From contig CAYSUS010000135.1 in assembly GCA_964434165.1 (NCBI GenBank), forward strand, positions 1 through 16,875: a DNA stretch of 16,875 nucleotides, read 5' to 3'. Each line of letters opens with the position of its first letter. The first letter of the stretch is position 1. The notes under the pieces were generated by a model. That model was not told where the DNA came from. It made no database searches and saw only the letters and a list, made by a program, of their open reading frames with translations. Source of the DNA: CAYSUS01 sp964434165. Lineage in GTDB: Bacteria; Planctomycetota; Planctomycetia; Pirellulales; Thermoguttaceae. The position numbers and the translations under genes are program-made. Below, piece by piece: positions 1 through 7,850 of the stretch.

Positions 1-586
1 CCGAGGTGCTCGCGTGGTTCGAGCCCGCGATGCCGGGGCCGGGGACCGCGCGGCGCGCTCTCCCAGCGGGGGCCCGGCCCAGGCTTCTCCAGCCGCGCTG
101 CTCCGACCATCCACCAGTCTACTCAAAAATCGTACGGGCTGCCGAACGTTTACTGCTACGCCTCAAGCCGTGCTGGGCGATTTCTAACACTTCTTGCAAA
201 CCTATATTCTCAAATAGGTTAGCGTGTCCGAGACCCCGCTGGCCTGTCGATTGGGGGTAGGTCGCGTATGGCCGCGGGGTGGCGGAGGGGGTAACTTGTG
301 GAACCGACGTACGATGTACGTGCGCGGGGCCGGCGAGTGCCGGCCCCTCCCACCTTTGACCCCTGCACAAGGGGCCCCCACCCCGAACCGGGGCTCGCGC
401 TCTGGAAGGCCGGATCCTCATGGCGGCCTGCCGAGTCGGTTGCCTGGGTCGTTGTCCCGCGGGCCGAAGCCAGCGGGCGGACCGCGAGCCCTTCACCCTT
501 GGCGGGAGTGATCCCGCTCCGGACGATCGTTTCGGCTCCCCACCCGTACCGCTCCCGCTGCGTCCCGAGTCAAGAGGAGGAACATC
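1..586. other. Left intergenic region without a supported gene
   Basis: No reading frame here has a recognisable product, a start site and a ribosome binding site together. Positions 1-118 are very GC-rich. Positions about 120-225 are clearly richer in A and T and include an inverted repeat with arms AACCTAT (199-205) and ATAGGTT (214-220) around an 8-base loop. Such an AT-rich patch in a GC-rich genome is a likely place for a promoter, but I see no good -35/-10 pair. Positions 300-520 hold several GC hairpins (separate entry). The end of an unrecognised gene entering from the left edge cannot be excluded. Confidence 0.5.
326..517. promoter_or_regulatory. Cluster of GC-rich hairpins upstream of the first gene
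   Basis: Four perfect inverted repeats follow each other: a 9-bp stem with a 4-base loop (326-334 with 339-347), a 5-bp stem (360-364 with 370-374), a 5-bp stem with a 3-base loop (381-385 with 389-393) and a 6-bp stem with a 4-base loop (502-507 with 512-517). No U-run follows any of them, so they do not look like simple intrinsic terminators. They could be a structured leader of the 587-2162 operon or remains of an upstream gene end. GC-rich DNA forms short stems easily, so only the first is striking. Confidence 0.3.
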
Positions 587-1312
587 ATGGAAAGGATCAA
601 TCCCCACGTCCCCAGCCTGGCCTGGCTGGGCAGCCTCGTCGCGCTGCTGGCCGTCCTGGCCGCAAGCGCCCGCGCGGTGAACTACGACGATCGCTATCCG
701 CCCGAACCGGCGATGTCCAGCTATTTGCGTGGGCAGGCCGAGATGGTGCGGGCGCAGGCCGCCATGCTGCAAGCCCGCGCCGCGAGGATTCGCGCGCAGG
801 CCGAGGCGAATCTCGCCGCGGCCAAGACGATCCATACGCGCCAGCAGACCGCCTCGATGGCGCTGGACAACGACCTGAAGGCGGCCAGCATCTACTTCGA
901 GCGCAAGGCCATGCACGACGCTTACCACTCGCTCAAGAAGCCCCGCGAGCGCGGCAAGCCCGAGGACTACGTGCGCTACAGCCAGATGGAAACCCCGGAG
1001 CGCCCCGCCAACGACGAACTCGAACCGCTGCGGGGAACGATCCAGTGGCCCGAGCTGCTCCAGCAGGAGGAGTTCGTCGAGGAGCGGATCGAGCTTGACT
1101 CGCTGTTCGCCCATCGGAGCCGGTCGAACCAGACCGACACGACCGAATTCTACCCGCAGGTCCAGGACGCGGTGCAGCGCTTGCGCGGCGAGCTGAAGGA
1201 CAAGATCGACGAGATCTCGGCAGGCGAGTACATGCAGGCCAGGCGGTTCATCGACAGCCTGTCCTACGAGGCCCGATTCCCGCCGCGTCCGCAAGGCGTG
1301 GCCAGCCGATGA
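587..1312 (+). CDS. Secreted helical protein of unknown function (first of a paralogous pair)
   Basis: I do not recognise a named family. The 241-residue product begins with a clear signal peptide: a hydrophobic segment at residues 11-28 ending in ASARA, with cleavage likely after residue 30. Residues 45-105 are rich in Ala, Gln, Arg and Glu and look like a long helix or coiled coil. The rest is charged, with conserved blocks shared with the next gene: EPAMSSYLRGQAE (40-52), ALDN (92-95), IQWPELL and EEFVEER with LDSLF (152-174), and an EY..A.RFID.L..EA block (214-229). The ATG is preceded by a strong GAGGAGG ribosome binding site. The gene at 1365 follows after 52 bp on the same strand, so the two are probably one operon. 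A periplasmic or cell-surface structural role is a guess. Confidence 0.85.
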   Translation: MERINPHVPSLAWLGSLVALLAVLAASARAVNYDDRYPPEPAMSSYLRGQAEMVRAQAAMLQARAARIRAQAEANLAAAKTIHTRQQTASMALDNDLKAASIYFERKAMHDAYHSLKKPRERGKPEDYVRYSQMETPERPANDELEPLRGTIQWPELLQQEEFVEERIELDSLFAHRSRSNQTDTTEFYPQVQDAVQRLRGELKDKIDEISAGEYMQARRFIDSLSYEARFPPRPQGVASR

Positions 1313-1364
1313 CCTGAACGCGCTAGAACGAACGCCTCCGCCTATTCCCAAGGAAACCACTGCG

Positions 1365-2162
1365 ATGAACGACATCCTCCGATCCTTCGCAATCCTGCTG
1401 GCCTGCGCGGTCGGCCTCGCCTCGATCTTCGGGAGCCGCGGGAACTGCCGGGCGGCTCCTCCGCCCGGAGCCCCCAAGCCGGCCCCCCCGCCCAACGTCA
1501 ACATCCGTCTCTCGCCGCTCCCCACGCCGAGCTTCTACCGCCCCTCGTACCGGCTGGGGTACGCGCGCGAGCCGGCCCTCTCCAGCCAGTTGCGGGGTTA
1601 CGCGGAGCTGGGGCTGGCCACGGCCGACCTGGAGCTTGCCCGCGCCCACGTCCTCCAGGCCCAATCCCAGGCCATGATGACCAACGCCGAAGCCCAGCAG
1701 CTCCTGGAGTTCTCGCGCTCCCAGGCGCTGGATAACCTGGCCAAGGGGGCTAACGTCTTCTACCAGAAACGGCAGCTCAACGACGCCTACGGGGAGGCCC
1801 TGCGAGGCGGGGACAAGCCGAAGAAGCCGCGTCGGGCCGCGCCCCCTGGCCACCAGGCCCCGCAGCCCGCCGGGCCGGTCGTGGAGCCCGTGGCCGGACG
1901 CGTCCTGTGGCCGCCCGTCCTCACCCGCGACGAGTTCCTCGAAGACCGCCTGCTGCTCGACGGCCTGTTCAGCCAGCGCGTGCGCAACGGGACGTTCGTC
2001 AGCGCGGAGGTCCGCGCCGCGGTCGGCGTGATGAAGGCCCGGCTGAAAGGGAAGGTCCGCGAGCTTCCGCCCAGCGAGTACGCGGTCGCCAAGCGCTTCC
2101 TCGACGCGCTCGTGGTCGAGGCCCAGAAGCCGCTCCCCGCCGACGGCGTGGCGACGCGCTAG
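1365..2162 (+). CDS. Secreted helical protein of unknown function (second of a paralogous pair)
   Basis: A 265-residue homologue of the preceding gene product. A signal peptide covers about residues 1-30 and is followed by a Pro-rich linker (31-60) absent from the first protein. Shared blocks are EPALSSQLRGYAE (69-81), ALDN, a W-P-x-x-L stretch, EFLEDRLLLDGLF and a final EY..AKRFLDAL..EA segment. A second Pro/Ala-rich insert lies in the middle (about residues 145-170). The start has AAGGAA 9 bases upstream. It ends 70 bp from a convergent gene, with a dyad repeat in the gap. The pair arose by duplication and has diverged strongly. No enzyme motif is visible and no function can be given. Confidence 0.85.
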   Translation: MNDILRSFAILLACAVGLASIFGSRGNCRAAPPPGAPKPAPPPNVNIRLSPLPTPSFYRPSYRLGYAREPALSSQLRGYAELGLATADLELARAHVLQAQSQAMMTNAEAQQLLEFSRSQALDNLAKGANVFYQKRQLNDAYGEALRGGDKPKKPRRAAPPGHQAPQPAGPVVEPVAGRVLWPPVLTRDEFLEDRLLLDGLFSQRVRNGTFVSAEVRAAVGVMKARLKGKVRELPPSEYAVAKRFLDALVVEAQKPLPADGVATR

Positions 2163-2180
2163 AGCCAATGTATTAACACC

Positions 2181-2213
2181 AGACTTCCGAAGTCGCCGAG
2201 ACTTCGGAAGTCT
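2181..2213. repeat. Dyad repeat in a convergent gene gap, possible bidirectional terminator
   Basis: A perfect 14-bp inverted repeat (2181-2194 with 2200-2213) surrounds a 5-base loop. Each arm contains the core GACTTC-S-GAAGTC, which is itself a palindrome around one base. The same core occurs as a pair at 7851-7882, also between convergent genes. The position between two stop codons suggests transcription termination or a mobile intergenic repeat. No U-tract follows. Confidence 0.7.
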
Positions 2214-2232
2214 GCGGGGGGCGGTCGAACGA

Positions 2233-3684
2233 CTACTCCTCAGGCTTCGGCCCGGGCGCCGGCCGCTTGCCCTTTGGGGACGTCGCGCCGGCTTCCACGG
2301 ATCCGGCTTCCGTGTCGTCGCGGAGCTCCTGCACCGAGACCTTCAGGAACACGTACAGCGTCCTGTCCGTCGCGCTGCGCCGGCCCTGGTACGTCATCCC
2401 GCCGACGAGCATGGGCCGATCGACGGGCAGGCGGACCGTGGTCGAAAACCGCTGCACGGCGAGGTTCAGGCGGTCGATCGCGGCGACCACGTTGGCCGGC
2501 GGCGGCTGGAACAGCATCGGCGGGCCTCCCATGCCCCCATAACCTCCCGCCGCGGGCTTCGGCGCCTCCTCCTCGGTCTTGGCCGGCTCGCGGGCCTCGA
2601 CCACGCGGCTGTGCACGTCGATCACCACGAACTTGCCCGTGTTGCTGGCGATGGGCGTGACCTGAAGCGCGGCCCCCTCGTGGATGACCGACAGCTCCGG
2701 CCGATAGGCCACCGGTCCGCTGGGCCCGTCCTTCTCACCCTTGAGCACCACCGGCTCGATCTGGGTGACGGCGAGGCGCTGCCCGCCCGAGATCGCGTAC
2801 ACGGTCTGCCCGTTGTAGCAGGTGAGCACGGCGCGGTAGCCAGTGGCCCGGGCGTCGTCCGCGGCGGCCAGCTCCTCCAGCTTCTTCTGCCAGGAAGGCG
2901 GGTCCACCAGTCCGAAGGCCGGCTGCTCGCCGGCCGCGACCTTGGCGTCGGCCAGCAGGGCGCCCAGCTCCGCGTCGTTGAGGTAGATCCAGTACGCGCG
3001 CACGGAGATCGTGCGGAGCGTGCCCCAGCGCTCGCGGAAGAGGTTCAACAGGGCGTCGATCTGGTCGTGCGTCTCCACGTCGGCCGAGACGATCAGCGAG
3101 GTGCCGATGCTGGAGATCGAGGCCGGCCCGCCCACGTCGTCCCAGATGGCCGGTGAGATGGTGCGGGTGACGGTCTCGATCAGGTCGTCGATCGACGCGC
3201 GGCCCGCGCCGAGCTGGATGTCGGAGTGCTGGAACAGGGCCCCGCGCGACGGGGCGGGCAGGAAGGCGCCTTCGGTTGCGCGGCCCTCGGGCACGCTGAA
3301 GAACCCGCCCCCCATGCCTCCCATGCCGCCGGGCCCGCCCACGCGCTCGACCGAGGGCCGCGGAAAGACCGGCTGCTCCTCGGCCTTCAGGTCGCTGGTG
3401 AATTTGGCGTCGTACGGCGGCGCCATGGTGAACAGGTCGCCCAGGTCGTAGATCCGCACGACCAGCTCGGGCTCGCGGAGTCGCGGTCGGGTGCCGCCGA
3501 TCTGCGTCACGCGGCCGGCCGCCGCGGTGTCCTCCATGTCGAGCAGCTTCTCCTGAAGCTGGCGGATCTGCTTGCGGAGCTGCTCCACATCCTGCCCCTG
3601 GTCGCCGGGCTGGGCCGCGGCGACCGACGAGGCAAGAAGCACTGCGGCCGCCGACGCGGCCAACCGGGACAAGTACCTGCCCAT
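2233..3684 (-). CDS. Secretin-like periplasmic protein (type II/III secretion secretin-related)
   Basis: The 483-residue product starts at the ATG at 3684, chosen over upstream in-frame starts because GGAGAGGAGG lies just upstream and a signal peptide follows directly (residues 1-24, ending SVAAA). Residues 31-53 form a short coiled coil (EQLRKQIRQLQEKLLDME). Residues 164-217 (LIETV...W...GGPASISSIGTSLIVSA, then IDALLNLFRERWG) resemble the small ring-forming N domains of secretins. Residues 336-362 (ALQVTPIAS...VVIDVHS) and 413-450 (STTVRLPVDRPMLVGGM...LYVFLKVSV) resemble strands of the secretin core. Gly/Met-rich linkers lie at 115-127 and 380-388. It is short for a secretin, and a complete outer-membrane pore domain is not evident, so it may be a periplasmic relative and not a channel. 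Confidence 0.75.
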   Translation of the reverse strand: MGRYLSRLAASAAAVLLASSVAAAQPGDQGQDVEQLRKQIRQLQEKLLDMEDTAAAGRVTQIGGTRPRLREPELVVRIYDLGDLFTMAPPYDAKFTSDLKAEEQPVFPRPSVERVGGPGGMGGMGGGFFSVPEGRATEGAFLPAPSRGALFQHSDIQLGAGRASIDDLIETVTRTISPAIWDDVGGPASISSIGTSLIVSADVETHDQIDALLNLFRERWGTLRTISVRAYWIYLNDAELGALLADAKVAAGEQPAFGLVDPPSWQKKLEELAAADDARATGYRAVLTCYNGQTVYAISGGQRLAVTQIEPVVLKGEKDGPSGPVAYRPELSVIHEGAALQVTPIASNTGKFVVIDVHSRVVEAREPAKTEEEAPKPAAGGYGGMGGPPMLFQPPPANVVAAIDRLNLAVQRFSTTVRLPVDRPMLVGGMTYQGRRSATDRTLYVFLKVSVQELRDDTEAGSVEAGATSPKGKRPAPGPKPEE

Positions 3685-4109
3685 GCCAAACCTCCTCTCC
3701 GAAACGAGACAAGACGAGGGGACGCACCACGCCGCTTCGGGAATCCTCCGCACTTGAGGACGCTTCCCGGGCGGCGACGTCACGCACCCGGTCATCCTAG
3801 TCGCGTGAGCGAGGCGCTGCCAGAGGGAGCGGCGGGCCGGATTGCGCGAGACGTCTCGGGCAGGTCAAGGAAGAGGGCCGCCCCCCGCAAGGGAGGGTAC
3901 GCGGGGCGGGGGGCGCGATCCGCCTCGCAAGCGGTCCAGGCATGCCTTACGCTTCCGCCGGCGAGCCCGTCCCGAAACGATTGCATCCCCCGCGCGGCTT
4001 CTGGTAAAATCACCATCGCGCTCATCGTTGTCTCTTCAAGGTCCACCTGCGGCGACCGGCGCTGGCCGGCAGCCTTTCGGACCGCGCCGAAACGCCGGAG
4101 GCTTCAGTC
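3685..4109. other. Divergent intergenic region
   Basis: This 425-bp gap separates the secretin-like gene from the DUF1559 gene, which are transcribed away from each other, so it should hold both promoters. A candidate for the rightward gene is listed separately. A perfect 10-bp G/C inverted repeat (3879-3888 with 3906-3915, 17-base loop) lies in the middle. For the leftward gene I see no convincing -35/-10 pair. No small gene is supported. Confidence 0.5.
3981..4010 (+). promoter_or_regulatory. Candidate promoter for the DUF1559 gene
   Basis: TTGCAT (3981-3986) lies 18 bases upstream of TAAAAT (4005-4010). The -10 element matches the sigma-70 consensus at five of six positions and carries an extended TG at 4002-4003. 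The predicted start of transcription would leave a leader of roughly 90 bases before the ATG at 4110. The -35 match is poor, so the call rests mainly on the extended -10. Confidence 0.45.
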
Positions 4110-5057
4110 ATGGGTCGGCCGCGGAAGCCGGGCTTCACGCTCGTTGAATTGCTGGTGGTGATCGTGATCATCGGCATCCTCATCTCGCTGTTGCTGCCGG
4201 CCGTGCAGTCAGCCCGCGAAGCGGCGCGCCGCATCACCTGCGGCAACAACCTCAAGCAGATCGGCCTGGCGGTGCTCAACTACGAGGAGCAGATCGGCTC
4301 GTTTCCGCCCGGCGGCATCACCGAGGGGCCGTGCTGCGCCACGAAGAGCCAGATCAGTTGGGCGATTTCCATCCTGCCCTTTCTGGAGCAGGAGGGCCTG
4401 TACAACATGTACGACCGCAACGCCTTTAACGAGGACCCCGTGAACAAGGAGGTCCGCGAGGCCTTGGTGCCGATCTACTGTTGTCCCACCGAGGAAGGCG
4501 TGCGCCAGTTGGACGTGCCGGAGAGCGGGCCGGGCGGCACGTGGGGCGACAGCCTCGAGTATCGCCGCGGCTCGTACCGCTGCGTGACCGGCTACAGCGA
4601 CAACCCCGGCGCCTGGTGGGACGGCGATCAGAACCAGTCGCTGCCCAAGCGCTACCGGGGCGTCATGCACAACGTGGCCAGCCACAACGTGAAGAGGCCG
4701 CTCCGCACCGAGACCTTCGCGGACATCAAGGACGGCTCGTCGAACACGCTGATGGTGGGCGAGATGACCACGCATACCCATCAGAGCCGGCGCACGTTCT
4801 GGGCCTACACCTACACCTCGTACAACGCCTCGTGCGCCTACCCGGAAAGCCGCACCCTGCTGGTCGATTACGACCGCTGCTGCGAGCTGGGCGACGCCAA
4901 CCCGTGCAAGCGAGGCTGGGGCAGCTTCCACCCGGGCGGTCTCCAGTTCGTGCTCTGCGACGGCTCCGTGCGGTTCGTCTCCTCGGCGATCGACATGGCG
5001 GTCTTCGGCGCCGCGGCCACGATCGCCGGCGGCGAGCCCGCCGTGGAGCTGCCGTAG
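4110..5057 (+). CDS. DUF1559 prepilin-like protein with H-x9-DG motif
   Basis: A member of the large planctomycete family of type II pseudopilin-like proteins. Residues 8-41 are a typical prepilin N-terminus, GFTLVELLVVIVIIGILISL followed by LLPAVQSAREAARR; a prepilin peptidase would cut after Gly8 and methylate Phe9. The DUF1559 body follows (NNLKQIGLAVLNYEE, FPPGG), with DGSSNTLMVGE at about 208-218 and the C-terminal H274-x9-D284-G motif. The 315-residue length is normal for the family. Eleven cysteines, including three adjacent pairs (75-76, 124-125, 257-258), suggest a disulfide-rich folded exported domain. The lipoprotein gene 71 bp downstream is the usual partner in this phylum. The family's molecular role is not established; surface or secretion-related assembly is inferred from the prepilin signal. 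Confidence 0.95.
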   Translation: MGRPRKPGFTLVELLVVIVIIGILISLLLPAVQSAREAARRITCGNNLKQIGLAVLNYEEQIGSFPPGGITEGPCCATKSQISWAISILPFLEQEGLYNMYDRNAFNEDPVNKEVREALVPIYCCPTEEGVRQLDVPESGPGGTWGDSLEYRRGSYRCVTGYSDNPGAWWDGDQNQSLPKRYRGVMHNVASHNVKRPLRTETFADIKDGSSNTLMVGEMTTHTHQSRRTFWAYTYTSYNASCAYPESRTLLVDYDRCCELGDANPCKRGWGSFHPGGLQFVLCDGSVRFVSSAIDMAVFGAAATIAGGEPAVELP

Positions 5058-5128
5058 AGACCGCGCCGGCCCCCGGGGGCGCGCAAGCGGTCGTTCGAGA
5101 CGTGTCCCCGTTCGATCCCTCTCCCGCG

Positions 5129-5611
5129 ATGACGGTGCTTCCTATGCCATCCCGCCCGCAATACAGACGGTCTTGCCCGTTCCCACTTCTCGCCGGCGTG
5201 CTTGTTGCGGGCCTGACCCTGATGGCCGGCTGCGGCGGACCGGAGTACGAGGTGGTGCCCGTCGCGGGCCAGGTCACGCTCGACGGCAAGGCCGTGCCCG
5301 GGGCGTACGTGGTCTTCCAGCCGATCGGCATGGAGTTCGGCGAAGGGAAGATCAATCCCGGGCCGGGGTCGGTGGGCAGGACCGACGCCGAGGGCCGGTT
5401 CGCGCTGGAGATCGTCGATCCGGCCCGGCCCGGAGCCGTGGTGGGCGAGCATGCGGTCCGCATTCGCATGCATCGCGAGGCGGCTCCGCGCGACGACATG
5501 GGCCAGCCCATCGCCGATCCCCTGCCGACGAAGTGCCGCGACGGGAGCATGCGTTTCACCGTCCCCGAAGGCGGCACGGAGGACGCGCGGTTCGACCTCA
5601 AGTCCGGCTGA
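5129..5611 (+). CDS. Lipoprotein with carboxypeptidase-regulatory / transthyretin-like fold
   Basis: The 160-residue product has a type II (lipoprotein) signal: a basic start, a hydrophobic stretch (LLAGVLVAGLTLMAGC) and a cysteine followed by GG, giving a lipid-anchored protein. The mature part reads VPVAGQVTLDGKAVPGAYVVF, then GRTDAEGRFAL, and ends with a short beta-rich segment: the pattern of small beta-sandwich proteins called carboxypeptidase regulatory-like or transthyretin-like. In planctomycetes these commonly sit directly after DUF1559 genes, as here, so the two are likely co-transcribed. The start is uncertain: ATG at 5129 and ATG at 5144 are both possible, and neither has a clear ribosome binding site. 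The substrate or partner is unknown. Confidence 0.85.
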   Translation: MTVLPMPSRPQYRRSCPFPLLAGVLVAGLTLMAGCGGPEYEVVPVAGQVTLDGKAVPGAYVVFQPIGMEFGEGKINPGPGSVGRTDAEGRFALEIVDPARPGAVVGEHAVRIRMHREAAPRDDMGQPIADPLPTKCRDGSMRFTVPEGGTEDARFDLKSG

Positions 5612-5743
5612 GGGTCCCGCTCCGCGTGCGGCGACGCAGCGGCCCGGCCGTTTTGTGGCCTTGACCTTCCGGCCACCGCGCGGCACGATGGCCCGCCGTC
5701 CGGTCCGGCCCGCCGCCCTTCTTCTGCCGACCAGGTGCATCGC

Positions 5744-6706
5744 ATGCGCGACCTTTGCATCGCCGCCGCCCAGTTCGAGGCTCGCGACGCCGACAAGACG
5801 TACAACCTCGGCCGCATCGAGGCCCTCGCGCGCCAGGCCGTGGAGCGGGGAGCTCAAATCGTCGGCTTCCACGAGGGCTGCATCACCGGCTACACCTTCA
5901 TCCAGGAGCTCTCGCGCGACCAGATCGCGGCCCTGGCCGAGCCCGTGCCGGACGGGCCCAGCACGCGGCGGCTCGTGGAGCTCTCGCGCGAGCTGGGCGT
6001 GCCGCTATTGGCCGGCCTCTTGGAGCGCGACGGCGAGAAGCTGTTCAACACGCACGTGGCCGTGGCCCCGCACGGCCTAATCGCCCGGCACCGCAAGCTG
6101 CACGCCTTCATCAGCCCGCACCTGGCGTGCGGCGACGCATTCACCCTGTTCGAGCTCTGCGGGGCCCGCTGCGCCATCCTCACCTGCTACGACAACAACC
6201 TGGTGGAGAACCCGCGGATCGTCGCGCTTAGGGGCGCGGAGATCGTGTTCGCCCCGCACGTCACCGGCGGCCTGCCCAGCCCCATGCCGGGCCGCGGCAA
6301 GATCGACAAGCGCCTGTGGGACAACCGCCATCGCGATCCCGTGCCGCTCCGCATGGAGTTCGAGGGGCCCAAGGGGCGCGCGTGGCTGATGCGGTGGCTG
6401 CCGGCCCGGGCGCACGACAACGGCCTCTACTACGTGTACACCAACGCGGTGGGCGAGGACCACGACACGATCAAGCCGGGCGGGGCCATGATCCTCGATC
6501 CGTTCGGCGAGGTCGTGGCCGAGTCGCGGGCCTTGGGCGACGACGTGGTGACGGGGCTCTGCACGCCGGAGAAGATCGAGCTTTCGGGCGGGCGACGCTA
6601 CCTCCGCGCGCGCCGGCCCGACCTCTATGCCAAGCTGGCGGAGCCGCTGCCCGAGGGCGTTCGACCTCTGACCCATCCCGGCTGGCGCATGGACTTCGGC
6701 CGATGA
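5744..6706 (+). CDS. Carbon-nitrogen hydrolase (nitrilase superfamily)
   Basis: The 320-residue protein has the complete nitrilase-superfamily catalytic triad: Glu44 in GFHEGCITGY, Lys118 in RHRKLHAF and Cys148 in ILTCYDNNLVENPRI. The N-terminus (RDLCIAAAQFEARDADKTYN) and the later block GGAMILDPFGEVVAES are also typical. Such enzymes hydrolyse amides, carbamoyl compounds or nitriles in the cytoplasm. The sequence does not tell which, and there is no fused membrane domain as in apolipoprotein N-acyltransferase. I start at the ATG at 5744; a GTG three codons earlier (5735) is possible. The stop overlaps the start of the membrane protein gene that follows (ATGA), which implies coupled translation. 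A small hairpin (5655-5660 with 5671-5676) lies upstream. Confidence 0.9.
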   Translation: MRDLCIAAAQFEARDADKTYNLGRIEALARQAVERGAQIVGFHEGCITGYTFIQELSRDQIAALAEPVPDGPSTRRLVELSRELGVPLLAGLLERDGEKLFNTHVAVAPHGLIARHRKLHAFISPHLACGDAFTLFELCGARCAILTCYDNNLVENPRIVALRGAEIVFAPHVTGGLPSPMPGRGKIDKRLWDNRHRDPVPLRMEFEGPKGRAWLMRWLPARAHDNGLYYVYTNAVGEDHDTIKPGGAMILDPFGEVVAESRALGDDVVTGLCTPEKIELSGGRRYLRARRPDLYAKLAEPLPEGVRPLTHPGWRMDFGR

Positions 6707-7833
6707 CCGTCCCCGATCCGCTCGACGCCGGCGGCCCCAGGCCCGGTCGGCCGGGCCGCGACCGGCGCATCGACTTCTGGCGCGGGTTGTGCCTGGTGGG
6801 CATGGCCTGCTGGCACCTGATGACCGACACGGCCGGACAGCAGCCTTCCCCGTTTCCCGGCTGGCTGGCCTTCCCGGTGATCCAGGCCTTCAACTTCGTG
6901 GCCGAGGGATTCGTGCTCCTGGCCGGCGTCTCCGTGGGGCTCACGTCGGCCCGCCACCCCGAACAAGGGCTGCGCGCGGCGCATTACGTGAGGCGCGCGG
7001 CGATCGTGATGGCGGCTCACTACGCGGTAGCCGGGGCCATCGTCTCGGCCTTCCCCGCCCGGGCCCAGGCCCCGCCGTGGCTCGCCGACGCCGGTACCGC
7101 CGGCAAGCTGGCCGCGGTGACCACCCTGCTCTACCAGCCTTACCTGGGCGACATCCTCTCCCTGTTCGTGTTCCTCTTCCTGGCCACTCCCGGGCTGCTG
7201 GCCGTGCGGCGGGCCTATGGGCTGGCCGGGCTGCTGGCCATCAGCGGCGGCGTGTACCTGGCCGCCAACGTGCTCCCCGTCGCGGGCCTGGAGGACCTCC
7301 GCCGGCAGATCGAGCCGAACCGCGGCGGGGCGTTCGACCTCTGGACGTGGCAGTTCGTGTTCGCGTCGGGGATTGTGCTGGGGCAGACGCATGGGGCGTG
7401 GATGCCGCGGCTGGAGCGGGCGCGCGGGACGTGGCTGGCGGCCGCCGCCGCGGCCTTCCTGGCGGCCGCCGCCGTCCGGCTGGGCGTCCTCAAGCTGGCC
7501 GATCTCCCCGAAGCCGCCGGCGACTTGATCTTCGGGCGCAATCCCCTCACGCCGCCCCGGCTGGCGTACATCGGCCTGGAGATGGTGCTGATCGCCCTGT
7601 TGACCCTCCGCTTCTGGCCGCTTCTGGCGGCCCTAGGGCCGGTGCGAGAGATCGAGCGCCTGGGCCGGCACAGCCTCGTCGTGTTCGTGGCCTCGGTGTT
7701 TCTCGACTACGGGCTGAAGAGCGTGATGGCCCGGTTCGGCGTGCGATTCCCCTTCAGCCTGCTGGTGCTGGCCGCCGAGCTGGCGCTGCTGGCCGGTCTG
7801 GCCGCGGCCTTGGACCGGCGGCGGGGGCGTTGA
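6703..7833 (+). CDS. OpgC-like multi-pass membrane acyltransferase
   Basis: The 376-residue product is mostly hydrophobic, with about ten predicted membrane segments. The opening RRIDFWRGLCLVGMACWHL (21-39) is the signature start of the OpgC / acyltransferase-3-related family, followed by FVAEGFVLLAGVSVGL (65-80), YQPYLGDILSLFVFLF (144-159) and GRHSLVVF (321-328). OpgC proteins add succinyl or related groups to periplasmic glucans; the substrate here is unknown. The ATG at 6703 overlaps the TGA of the nitrilase-family gene by four bases, so the two proteins are made from one message and probably act in one pathway. The first 20 residues are Pro/Gly/Arg-rich and cytoplasmic. No opgG or opgH homologue is in the window. 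Confidence 0.85.
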   Translation: MTVPDPLDAGGPRPGRPGRDRRIDFWRGLCLVGMACWHLMTDTAGQQPSPFPGWLAFPVIQAFNFVAEGFVLLAGVSVGLTSARHPEQGLRAAHYVRRAAIVMAAHYAVAGAIVSAFPARAQAPPWLADAGTAGKLAAVTTLLYQPYLGDILSLFVFLFLATPGLLAVRRAYGLAGLLAISGGVYLAANVLPVAGLEDLRRQIEPNRGGAFDLWTWQFVFASGIVLGQTHGAWMPRLERARGTWLAAAAAAFLAAAAVRLGVLKLADLPEAAGDLIFGRNPLTPPRLAYIGLEMVLIALLTLRFWPLLAALGPVREIERLGRHSLVVFVASVFLDYGLKSVMARFGVRFPFSLLVLAAELALLAGLAAALDRRRGR

Positions 7834-7850
7834 GTACTCGCTGCAGGTTG

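Noticed and set aside
13..29. T-arm-like sequence (stem CGTGG/CCGCG with loop TTCGAGC)
   Set aside because: The rest of any tRNA would be outside the window and no CCA end or acceptor pairing can be tested. Short matches of this kind occur by chance.
1..110. Minus-strand ATG at 110 opening towards the left edge
   Set aside because: No ribosome binding site, and the translated start is Pro/Arg/Gly-rich without any family resemblance.
119..1525. Minus-strand open frame over the first secreted protein gene
   Set aside because: No family resemblance. The opposite strand has a strong ribosome binding site, a signal peptide and a paralogue.
3685..3795. N-terminal extension of the secretin-like gene to an ATG at 3795
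   Set aside because: The extension has no signal character, while the ATG at 3684 has a strong ribosome binding site and is followed directly by a signal peptide.
3879..3915. 10-bp G/C hairpin as an intrinsic terminator
   Set aside because: It lies between divergent genes where no transcript should end, and no U-tract follows. It is kept only as a note in the intergenic entry.
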